Shown in pieces: positions 1 to 5,666 of a stretch of DNA of 9,733 nucleotides. Within the stretch, counting starts at the first letter, position 1. The number at the start of each line of letters is the position of its first letter. A model generated the notes under the pieces. That model was not told the DNA's origin. It was given only the letters and a program-made list of their open reading frames with translations, and searched no databases. The translations under genes were made by a program, and so were the position numbers. Location of the stretch: assembly GCA_902797555.1 (NCBI GenBank), contig CADBTM010000015.1, positions 1 to 9,733 on the forward strand, written 5' to 3'. This stretch comes from Oscillospiraceae bacterium (lineage in GTDB: Bacteria; Bacillota; Clostridia; Oscillospirales; Butyricicoccaceae).

Positions 1-320
1 ACCTGGCCAACTGGATCATCCCCGGCAAGAAGATGCCCGGCATGGGCGGCGCCATGGATCTGTGCGTCGGTGCTCGTAACTGCATCGTCTGCATGGAGCA
101 TACCGCCAAGGGCAATCCCAAGATTCTGGAAAAGTGCCGTCTGCCCCTGACCGCTTCTCACTGCGTCAACAAGATCATCACCGAGATGTGCGTTTTCGAG
201 GTCACTGAGAAGGGCCTGCTGATGACCGAGTTCAATCCTGAGTTCACCATCGAAGAGATCCGCGCCGCTACCGCTGCTCCCTTTGAGGTTGCTGTGAACC
301 TGAAGAGCATGGTTGACTAA
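1..320 (+). CDS. atoA: CoA-transferase subunit B, 3' part (acetoacetate/butyrate or 3-oxoacid type)
   Basis: Partial gene: the reading frame is open from base 3 and gives the last 105 residues of a protein whose family is about 215-220 residues long. The tail carries the conserved beta-subunit run PGKKMPGMGGAMDL, then MEHTAKGNPKILEKC and LPLT, and ends in the usual VFEVTEKGL and EEIRAAT segments of AtoA/ScoB proteins (class I CoA-transferases). Such enzymes move CoA between acetoacetyl-CoA or butyryl-CoA and a free acid such as acetate, in the cytoplasm, as complexes of A and B subunits. The catalytic glutamate lies in the missing N-terminal half, so activity cannot be checked here. The A subunit gene (atoD type) is expected just upstream. 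An atoE-type transporter lies about 2.5 kb away on the other strand, which favours a short-chain acid substrate over 3-oxoadipate, but substrate is inferred. Codons are biased to C/T-ending synonyms (CGT, ATC, AAC), as in a well expressed gene. Confidence 0.88.
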   Translation, partial: LANWIIPGKKMPGMGGAMDLCVGARNCIVCMEHTAKGNPKILEKCRLPLTASHCVNKIITEMCVFEVTEKGLLMTEFNPEFTIEEIRAATAAPFEVAVNLKSMVD

Positions 321-341
321 GTCACGTTTTCTTCTTTCCAT

Positions 342-375
342 AAAAAAGATCGCCGTAAATACGGCGATCTTTTTT
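342..375. terminator. Bidirectional intrinsic terminator between convergent genes
   Basis: A perfect inverted repeat: the arms at 342-356 and 361-375 are exact reverse complements around the loop AAAT. The core stem is GATCGCCGT/ACGGCGATC, flanked by six A on the left and six T on the right. Read on + it ends the CoA-transferase gene (stop at 320); read on - it ends the CNNM/CBS gene (stop at 394). Each direction has a GC-rich stem followed by a T-run. Confidence 0.93.
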
Positions 376-393
376 GTTATGCAATTCAATATG

Positions 394-1662
394 CTATTCT
401 GTTTCTTCCTCGTCGGGGCGGGGGAGAAGCAATACTTCTACCAGCGTTACACGAAGCTCGTCCGTTTCTTTTACGGTGAGAAGTAGGTTTTCCCACGGGA
501 TCTGTTGCCCCACCTCGGGAAAAGCGCCCAACAGCTCTGTGATCCAACCGCCCACCGTTGTGCTGTCAAAGTCATCTTCAAATTGTTCCAGATCCAGCTC
601 CCACAGCAGCTCATGCAGGCTGAGATTTCCGCTGACGCGGATGTGTTCATCATCAATCATCTGAAACTCGGGCTCCACCTTGTCGCTTTCATCCCAAATA
701 TCGCCCACAAGCTGTTCCAGAATATCTTCGATCGTGACTGCGCCGCAGGTACCGCCAAAGTCGTCCAGTACGATGGCCATTTGAAGGCTTCTGGAGCGCA
801 GCTCCCGCAGGGCAACCGGCAGACGCGTGCTCTTGTGCAGGAAAAAGGCAGGCATCAGCATCTCGGAAATGGGAGCATCCGGGTTTTGAGAAAGAATCCG
901 ATACGCATGATTGAGATACAGAATTCCCTTGATGGAATCCAGATCCTCCTCATACACCGGCAGACGGGAATGGGGAGAGGTGTCCATAATCCTGCGGATT
1001 TCGCTTCGGGGCTCGTTCAGATCGATAGAAATCAGATCCACGCGAGGCGTCAAAATCTCTTCCACAGTGGTCTCGCCAAAGCCGACGGCACTTTGCAGCA
1101 GGTCGGACCGATCTTCGTCGATGACGCCCTCATCCTCCACGCTTTCGATCATGGTAACAAGCTCGTCCGCGGTGATCGGCTCCGGCTCGGGTGTTCCGCC
1201 CCACAGCTTGGAGACTTGATCCACAAGCCATGTAAAGGCGATAACCAGAGGCTTTGTCACGATCATCAGGCCGCGCAGGGGATAGGCGGTCTTTTCTACA
1301 TAAAGGTCACAATGCTCTTTTGCAAGGATTTTTGGCACGATCTCTCCAAAAATCAGGATGAGTACCGTCATGATCAACGTGGCGTAAATCGTGCCCCCGT
1401 CGCCGAAAATCTGCAGAGCAATGACCGTTGCAACAGAGGATGCGGCGATGTTTACCAGATTGTTTCCGATCAGAATGGTGCACAGTGCCTTTTCATATTG
1501 CTGACAGATATAGTGGCCGACTTGGGCATTTTTGTCGCCTTGGTCGGCTTTGTTCTTCAGGCGCAGCGTGTTCACCGAAGCAAAGGCGATTTCGGATCCG
1601 GAAAAGAAGGCGGAGAAGGCAATGAGAACGACGATTCCAAGATAGGGGATCCAGTTAGTCAT
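394..1662 (-). CDS. CNNM/CBS-domain membrane protein, CorC/HlyC ('hemolysin') family, full length
   Basis: A 422-residue protein with the full family architecture. Residues about 1-190 are the CNNM (DUF21) membrane domain, with SGSEIA (21-26), IGNNLVNI (65-72) and FGEIVPK (105-111). Residues about 200-325 form a CBS pair, with HSRLPVY (231-237) and the closing block DDFGGTCGAVTIEDILEQLV (300-319). Residues about 335-415 are the CorC_HlyC domain, with TTVGGW (368-373). Characterised relatives (CorC, CNNM) are Mg2+ transporters or exporters gated by ATP binding to the CBS pair. 'Hemolysin' is a historical name; nothing here suggests a toxin. The polar residues of the membrane domain (S21, S23, N67, N68, N71, E107) match the family. 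The ATG overlaps the end of the upstream paralog by 8 bp, so the two are probably translationally coupled. Cation specificity is inferred. Confidence 0.93.
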   Translation of the reverse strand: MTNWIPYLGIVVLIAFSAFFSGSEIAFASVNTLRLKNKADQGDKNAQVGHYICQQYEKALCTILIGNNLVNIAASSVATVIALQIFGDGGTIYATLIMTVLILIFGEIVPKILAKEHCDLYVEKTAYPLRGLMIVTKPLVIAFTWLVDQVSKLWGGTPEPEPITADELVTMIESVEDEGVIDEDRSDLLQSAVGFGETTVEEILTPRVDLISIDLNEPRSEIRRIMDTSPHSRLPVYEEDLDSIKGILYLNHAYRILSQNPDAPISEMLMPAFFLHKSTRLPVALRELRSRSLQMAIVLDDFGGTCGAVTIEDILEQLVGDIWDESDKVEPEFQMIDDEHIRVSGNLSLHELLWELDLEQFEDDFDSTTVGGWITELLGAFPEVGQQIPWENLLLTVKETDELRVTLVEVLLLPRPDEEETE

Positions 1663-2668
1663 GGACGCTCACCGTCCCTTCGTCCTCTTCATCCTGAATA
1701 TCGCCGACCAGCTCTTCCAGGATATCCTCAACGGTGAGCATGCCCAACGATGATCCGTTTTCCGAAACGATTGCAAGCTGGATCTTTTTTCCGTTCATCT
1801 GGCGCAGAACCTCGTCGATCGGCGCTTCCGGCGAAACGAACAAAACGGGATGCAGCAGCGGGCGGACACGGGTTTGCTTGCCCAGCCGCAGATAACTCCG
1901 CAAAAAGTCGCGGATATGCAGCACACCCACGATGTGATCCAGATCCTCTTTAAAAAAGGGAATTCGGGAATGGTGATGGGACTGAATAAATGCCGCGATC
2001 TCCGCTACAGGCGTGTGCAGCTCCAGTGCTTCCATCTGATCGACAGGCTGCATGATCTGACGTGCATGAACATGGTCAAAGGCCACAGCAGCCGAGATCA
2101 GCTTTCCTTCGTTTTCCCCTTGAATCTCGGGGGAAGATTCTGCGCTCTCCAGCATGTATTCCAGCTCTGCTTCGGTGAGAGATGGCGCAGAACTGGTTCC
2201 GAACAACTTTGCGCAGGCAGTGGAGATTTGGGTAAAGACCCATGCAATGGGCGTGAGAATGCGCATGAAAAACCGCAGAGAGCCCGACAGGGAAAGGGAT
2301 GCCTGATCGGCATGACTCCGTGCAAAGCTCTTCGGCAGCATTTCGCTGAAGAAGAATACGACCACAGTGACCACAATAGTGGTGGCAAAAACCGATTTTT
2401 CGCCCCACAGATGGGTGGCAAGCATGGTTGCCAAGGCCGACGTGCCGATGTGCATGATGTTGTCGCCGATAAGCAGCGTGGTCAGTGCCTTGTCAAAATG
2501 ATCGAGAATGTAAATGGCGTTTTTCGCTTTCTTGCTTCCGTTTTCCGCTTGTGTTTTCAGACGGATCCGATTGGATGAGGCATAGGCGATTTCCGTTCCT
2601 GAAAAATAACAACCGCCAAGAATCAGGGCAAGCAGCAGGACGTATAATATCCAACTGTCACCTTCCAT
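1655..2668 (-). CDS. CNNM/CBS-domain membrane protein, short paralog lacking CorC_HlyC domain
   Basis: I start this gene at the ATG at 2668 (337 residues). An in-frame TTG lies upstream at 2734, but it falls inside the likely promoter and would add 22 residues ahead of the normal family start. AAGGAG lies 13 nt before the ATG, a long but usable spacing. The protein has a CNNM domain (about 1-190: FSGTEIA at 22-28, LIGDNIMHI at 66-74, FSEMLPKSFA at 107-116) and a CBS pair (about 200-325: HHSRIPFF at 232-239, LTVEDILEELVGDI at 311-324), then stops after a short acidic tail. The CorC_HlyC domain of about 80 residues found in its neighbour is absent. In the membrane domain the neighbour's NNLVN is DNIMH here, replacing two Asn by Asp and His. 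It probably works with the downstream paralog, perhaps as a heteromeric partner; a distinct ion preference is possible. It is first in a two-gene operon. Confidence 0.9.
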   Translation of the reverse strand: MEGDSWILYVLLLALILGGCYFSGTEIAYASSNRIRLKTQAENGSKKAKNAIYILDHFDKALTTLLIGDNIMHIGTSALATMLATHLWGEKSVFATTIVVTVVVFFFSEMLPKSFARSHADQASLSLSGSLRFFMRILTPIAWVFTQISTACAKLFGTSSAPSLTEAELEYMLESAESSPEIQGENEGKLISAAVAFDHVHARQIMQPVDQMEALELHTPVAEIAAFIQSHHHSRIPFFKEDLDHIVGVLHIRDFLRSYLRLGKQTRVRPLLHPVLFVSPEAPIDEVLRQMNGKKIQLAIVSENGSSLGMLTVEDILEELVGDIQDEEDEGTVSVHD

Positions 2669-2681
2669 AGGGAATAACCAA

Positions 2682-2687
2682 CTCCTT
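2682..2687 (-). promoter_or_regulatory. Ribosome binding site deciding the start of the short CNNM/CBS gene
   Basis: AAGGAG on the - strand, 13 nt before the ATG at 2668. There is no other in-frame ATG, GTG or TTG between it and 2668, which supports 2668 as the start despite the long spacer. Confidence 0.65.
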
Positions 2688-2705
2688 GTTTTCAATAGTA
2701 CTTCT

Positions 2706-2734
2706 ACTATATCATAGATCTGCCGTTTCCGCAA
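2706..2734 (-). promoter_or_regulatory. Sigma-A-type promoter for the CNNM/CBS operon
   Basis: On the - strand: TTGCGG (2729-2734), a 17-bp spacer, then TATAGT (2706-2711). Transcription would start near 2699, giving a leader of about 30 nt before the ATG at 2668. It lies after the hairpin terminating atoE, so the operon has its own start signal. Confidence 0.65.
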
Positions 2735-2750
2735 TAGGGAAAGAGACAGG

Positions 2751-2785
2751 AAAAGCGCCCCCGGAATACATCCGGAGGCGCTTTT
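2751..2785 (-). terminator. Intrinsic terminator downstream of atoE
   Basis: The arms 2751-2765 and 2771-2785 pair over 15 positions with one mismatch (2760 against 2776) around a 5-nt loop. The stem is rich in G and C and ends in TTTT on the - strand, 18 nt after the atoE stop. The T-run is short, so termination may be partial. Confidence 0.78.
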
Positions 2786-2803
2786 AAGAGTGAAATCAAA
2801 TGC

Positions 2804-4141
2804 TTAGAACAGAGGCCACAGCAGGAATCCGCCGCAGGCGACGATACCGGTGAACAGCAGAACGATCACGAGGTAACCCATGATGTCTCTTGCAGACAGT
2901 CCGGCAACACCCAGAGCAGGCAGAGCCCAGAAGGGCTGGATCATGTTGGTCCACTGATCGCCCCAAGCCACGGCCATAGCGGTCATACCATCGCTGACGC
3001 CCTGCAGACGTCCGGCAGGCATCATGATGGGACCCTGAACGGCCCACTGGCCACCGCCGGAGGGGACGAAGAAGTTGACGATACCGGCTGCCAGGAAGGA
3101 CAGCATCGGGAAGGTCGCACGGGAAGAAATGCTGACAAAGAAGTTGGAGATAACGGAAGCCAGAGAAACGCCGTCGGCGTTGGTGGCGACCATCATGCCC
3201 ATGATACCGGCATAGAAGGGGAACTGCAGCAGAACACCGGCAGCGCCGCCGGCAGCATCACCGATGGCGTCCACATACTTCCGCAGGTTGCCGTGGAGCA
3301 GAATGCCCAGGAACAGGAAGATGAAGTTAACGATGTTCAGGCCGAGAGAACCGCCCTTGACGAAGTAGTAGACGATGTAAACAAAGCCAGCGATGACCAG
3401 GATCGCCCACAGAATCTTGGAATGCTCCATCTTCTCAGCGGGGGTGTCCACGGTGTACGTGCGCTCTTTCTCGTCTTCCAGCAGGGAAGGATCCACGGTG
3501 ATGGTGTGGGTCTTGTCGGGATGCATGGCGTAGTTGATGAAGGGCATGGCAACCAGAATGATGGCGCACATGATCAGGTTCATCGGATGGAAGATGGTCT
3601 GGGAGGTAGCAGCCTGATAGGTGACGTCACCGAAGGTCTTGCCGGCAACCAGATCCAGGGGGATGGAGCCAGACAGACCGGCGTGCCAGACGACAAATCC
3701 GGAATAAGCGGAGGCGATCAGCAGAGGATAGTCCACAGTGCGGACACGGCGGGCGATTTCCTTTGCCAGCAGGGTACCGGCAATCAGACCAAAGCCCCAG
3801 TTCAGCCAGCAGCAGATCACGGAGACAAAGGTGGTGATGACGATGGCCTGCATATTGTTGTGAGCCATAGAGGCGATAGCGCCCAGAGCCTTCTTACAGA
3901 CCTTAGCAGAAGCCATGGCAGATCCGAGGACCAGAACCAGAGCCATCTGCATGGAGAAAGCGAGCAGACTCCAGAAGCCGGAAGCGTTGCCCCAAGAAGC
4001 CAGAATGGTGATGGGACCCTGTTTGGTGGCGATCATCGCACCGATGTAAACCACGATGCTCAGAATGACAGCGAACAGGAAGGGATCGGGCAGCCAGCGG
4101 TTGACTACGCGTACGCAGCCGTTTGTGAATTTTTTGAACAT
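2804..4141 (-). CDS. atoE: AtoE-type short-chain fatty acid transporter
   Basis: A 445-residue multi-spanning membrane protein of the short-chain fatty acid transporter family (SCFA_trans, AtoE). It shows many hydrophobic segments and the conserved blocks NWGFGLIAG (114-122), YSGFVVWHAGLSGSIPL (146-162), FFVPSGGGQWAVQGPI (357-372) and AWGDQWTNMIQPFWALP (392-408). The family carries acetoacetate, butyrate and similar acids across the cytoplasmic membrane. A charged loop at about 205-240 divides two hydrophobic halves. I choose the ATG at 4141 because GAAGGAG lies exactly 8 nt before it. The GTG at 4171 would add 10 residues and has only AGGA directly abutting it. The gene is alone between its own promoter (4237-4265) and a terminator (2751-2785). 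A Rex-like palindrome covers its transcription start, suggesting redox control. A CoA-transferase gene of the same pathway ends at base 320. Direction of transport cannot be read from the sequence. Confidence 0.93.
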   Translation of the reverse strand: MFKKFTNGCVRVVNRWLPDPFLFAVILSIVVYIGAMIATKQGPITILASWGNASGFWSLLAFSMQMALVLVLGSAMASAKVCKKALGAIASMAHNNMQAIVITTFVSVICCWLNWGFGLIAGTLLAKEIARRVRTVDYPLLIASAYSGFVVWHAGLSGSIPLDLVAGKTFGDVTYQAATSQTIFHPMNLIMCAIILVAMPFINYAMHPDKTHTITVDPSLLEDEKERTYTVDTPAEKMEHSKILWAILVIAGFVYIVYYFVKGGSLGLNIVNFIFLFLGILLHGNLRKYVDAIGDAAGGAAGVLLQFPFYAGIMGMMVATNADGVSLASVISNFFVSISSRATFPMLSFLAAGIVNFFVPSGGGQWAVQGPIMMPAGRLQGVSDGMTAMAVAWGDQWTNMIQPFWALPALGVAGLSARDIMGYLVIVLLFTGIVACGGFLLWPLF

Positions 4142-4149
4142 AGACACAA

Positions 4150-4156
4150 CTCCTTC
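4150..4156 (-). promoter_or_regulatory. Ribosome binding site deciding the atoE start
   Basis: GAAGGAG on the - strand with an 8-nt spacer to the ATG at 4141. It lies inside the reading frame extended to the GTG at 4171, which is why the shorter start is preferred. Confidence 0.88.
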
Positions 4157-4209
4157 AAATAAGAATTTCACTCCTATTGATTTCTTAACAAGGCACCAAA
4201 CCGCTGAAT

Positions 4210-4227
4210 TTGATAACTCATTAACAA
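4210..4227. promoter_or_regulatory. Rex-like operator over the atoE transcription start
   Basis: On the - strand this reads TTGTTAATGAGTTATCAA, an imperfect palindrome of 7-4-7 layout whose arms differ at one position. The consensus known for clostridial Rex is TTGTTAAnnnnTTAACAA, so 13 of 14 specified positions match. It begins 9 bp after the -10 box, covering the expected start site near 4230, where a bound repressor would block RNA polymerase. Rex binds when NADH/NAD+ is low. A lone TTGTTAA half-site recurs at 4185-4191 (- strand) with a poor partner. That Rex binds here is inferred from the motif. Confidence 0.65.
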
Positions 4228-4236
4228 ACCGTACAA

Positions 4237-4265
4237 ATTATACCGAAAATACGGAAGAAAGTCAA
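4237..4265 (-). promoter_or_regulatory. Strong sigma-A promoter of atoE
   Basis: On the - strand: TTGACT (4260-4265), a 17-bp spacer, then a perfect TATAAT (4237-4242). The predicted start near 4230 gives a leader of about 90 nt before the ATG at 4141. Confidence 0.9.
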
Positions 4266-4374
4266 TAGATTTGCAAAAAAATTGTGAATAAGTCGTAAAG
4301 AAGTTTTTCTTGTAAATCAAGGCAAAAAACGCAACATCTTGTGCAGAAAACCGCAAACAGATTGAATATTTTCT

Positions 4375-5433
4375 TCAGGAATTGGGGAAGTCTTCTGTTT
4401 CCTCAGCAAAGTATGCTTTCAGATCGCCAGGAGAAAAAATACCTTTTTCTGTGACGATTCCTGTGACATATTCCGGAAGAGTAATGTCAAAAGCAGGGTA
4501 CAACCCTTTCACTCCGGGAAGCACCGCGCGCCTTCCCAGATGGGTGAGCACTTCATCCCCGTCGCGGTATTCAATGGTGACGTCGGCGGCGCTCTGCTTT
4601 GTCCTGTCAGGCGAGCCTGTGACATAATACGGCACTCCGAAACGCTTTGCCATGGCTGCGATCTGCATGGTACCGACCTTGTTTACCACCGTTCCGTCAT
4701 GACAGATCACGTCTGCGGCAGAGGTGAACAGATCGACCGTCCCTCCGGAAAGGATCGCGCCCGGCATATTGTCGCAGATCACCGTCACGTCGCATCCCTG
4801 CTGTACGGCAACGCTGGCGGTCAGACGAGCCCCCTGCAGAAATGGCCTTGTTTCGGGACAGATCAGCTTTACGGTTTTGCCTCTTTCCTTTGCTTCCCGC
4901 AGCATCATACCAACGATGGTATCGGCAAAACACTGCGTCATCACCGTGCATTTTTCCGGCATCACATCCACAAGATAAGAAGTGCACTTTGCAATATTGC
5001 GATAGCGCTGCTCCATCATGGCGATGGCATTTTTTCGCAGCGCACTCACAAGATCTGTTCCGTTTTGCAGCGCGGATTCTGCTGTCTTCACTGCTCGTTC
5101 GGTGATCGCGCGCATACGCGAAGCCGTGGTCGGCCTGGCGTTGGCGATCCGGTCGGCCGCCTGACGCAAAAAGGGGAGAGGGTCTTTGCTGTTTCTGCAC
5201 TGCCATGCCGCCAGCGTCATGCCGTGGGCCGCGGCATAATAAGGTCCTGCGCTCTGGGTGACCATATCGGCGATGGCCTGTGCCACATCCTCATAGCTGC
5301 GACACACAACAAAACGTGTTTCCATGGGATAGACGCGCCGATCGAGAATGCGCACCGTGCCGTTTTCATACCAAGCCACATTTTCGTATTGCAGAAGATA
5401 AGCCAGATCATGGTCTTCCCGCAAATTGTTCAT
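4375..5433 (-). CDS. MtnA/eIF2B-family isomerase-like protein (divergent methylthioribose-1-phosphate isomerase paralog)
   Basis: A 352-residue protein, the usual MtnA length, from the ATG at 5433. The open frame runs upstream to 5640, but the added 69 residues are lysine/phenylalanine-rich AT-biased translation of the intergenic region. The ribosome site before 5433 is weak (GGACGGTG). Family blocks: ENGTVRILDRRVYP (23-36), ARPT (99-102), ETRPFLQGARLTA (194-206), NKVGT (251-255) and YPAFDITLPEYVTGIVTEKG (312-331). C168 and D241 align with the catalytic Cys and Asp of MtnA, which converts methylthioribose-1-phosphate to the ribulose form. Several pocket motifs differ: VRGAPAIG is TQSAGPYY (59-66), CNAG is CFAD (168-171), and GADRIAxNGD is AADVICHDGT (239-248). 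Substrate is therefore uncertain; a related pentose-1-phosphate is the simplest idea. It lies divergent to a nucleoside-type importer. I see no clear terminator after it. Confidence 0.82.
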   Translation of the reverse strand: MNNLREDHDLAYLLQYENVAWYENGTVRILDRRVYPMETRFVVCRSYEDVAQAIADMVTQSAGPYYAAAHGMTLAAWQCRNSKDPLPFLRQAADRIANARPTTASRMRAITERAVKTAESALQNGTDLVSALRKNAIAMMEQRYRNIAKCTSYLVDVMPEKCTVMTQCFADTIVGMMLREAKERGKTVKLICPETRPFLQGARLTASVAVQQGCDVTVICDNMPGAILSGGTVDLFTSAADVICHDGTVVNKVGTMQIAAMAKRFGVPYYVTGSPDRTKQSAADVTIEYRDGDEVLTHLGRRAVLPGVKGLYPAFDITLPEYVTGIVTEKGIFSPGDLKAYFAEETEDFPNS

Positions 5434-5463
5434 CTGATTCACCGTCCGTTTCGATTTTTCTCT

Positions 5464-5491
5464 GTATAACTTTAACACAAATGTCTGAAAA
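5464..5491 (-). promoter_or_regulatory. Possible promoter of the MtnA-like gene
   Basis: On the - strand: TTTTCA (5486-5491), a 16-bp spacer, then TTATAC (5464-5469), about 30 bp before the ATG at 5433. Both boxes are imperfect, so this would be a weak promoter or one needing an activator. Confidence 0.35.
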
Positions 5492-5514
5492 TTTCCACGA
5501 AAAATCAACAAAAA

Positions 5515-5538
5515 CCTTTTGAACTTTTGTCCAAAAGG
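5515..5538. repeat. Inverted/direct CTTTTG repeats in the divergent region
   Basis: CCTTTTG (5515-5521) and CAAAAGG (5532-5538) are a 7-bp inverted repeat with a 10-nt gap. A second CTTTTG (5524-5529) makes a tighter 6-2-6 palindrome with the same right arm. The spot lies between the two divergent promoters and could be an operator, but AT-rich DNA yields such repeats by chance. Confidence 0.3.
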
Positions 5539-5578
5539 AAGAATCTTTGAAAGATGAAAAAATCGGCAAAACTGCTTC

Positions 5579-5607
5579 TTGCAATTCTTTCGGATAGATG
5601 TTAGGAT
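5579..5607 (+). promoter_or_regulatory. Sigma-A-type promoter of the BMP lipoprotein gene
   Basis: TTGCAA (5579-5584), a 17-bp spacer, then TAGGAT (5602-5607). The start would be near 5614, leaving a leader of about 53 nt before the ATG at 5667. The nonamer CTTGCAATT around the -35 box recurs at the second promoter of this gene set (6872-6880). Confidence 0.62.
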
Positions 5608-5624
5608 GGTAAGGTAATCCGAAA
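5588..5624. promoter_or_regulatory. 8-bp inverted repeat flanking the BMP -10 box (candidate operator)
   Basis: TTTCGGAT (5588-5595) and ATCCGAAA (5617-5624) are perfect reverse complements separated by 21 nt, with the -10 box between them. The left arm would precede the transcription start, so a DNA-binding site is more likely than an RNA hairpin. The regulator is not identifiable. Confidence 0.45.
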
Positions 5625-5650
5625 CCTTGTGTTCATACACAAAAAAAGAT

Positions 5651-5657
5651 TAGGAGG
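5651..5657 (+). promoter_or_regulatory. Strong ribosome binding site of the BMP lipoprotein gene
   Basis: TAGGAGG, 9 nt before the ATG at 5667, close to the ideal anti-16S complement. It fits the high abundance expected of a solute-binding protein. Confidence 0.92.
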
Positions 5658-5666
5658 AAAACGAAA

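Noticed and set aside
505..1737. Open frame of 410 codons on + across the CNNM/CBS gene
   Set aside because: Shadow of a certain - strand gene. The translation has no domain and spans the junction of two real genes.
4281..4290. Second Rex-type site (TTGTGAATAA)
   Set aside because: Only one half resembles the motif, no matching second half follows, and it lies upstream of the -35 box.
4266..4374. Terminator after the MtnA-like gene
   Set aside because: The gap has T-runs on the - strand but no convincing GC stem. The best pairing is a few interrupted bases, so read-through toward atoE is possible.
5434..5640. N-terminal extension of the MtnA-like protein by 69 residues
   Set aside because: It is AT-rich intergenic DNA containing both divergent promoters. 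MtnA proteins begin near the ATG at 5433, and that start gives the normal length of about 350 residues.
5608..5666. Purine-type riboswitch in the BMP leader
   Set aside because: Considered because the importer is nucleoside-type. The leader of about 53 nt is too short, and I see neither the conserved purine-aptamer core nor a terminator/anti-terminator pair.
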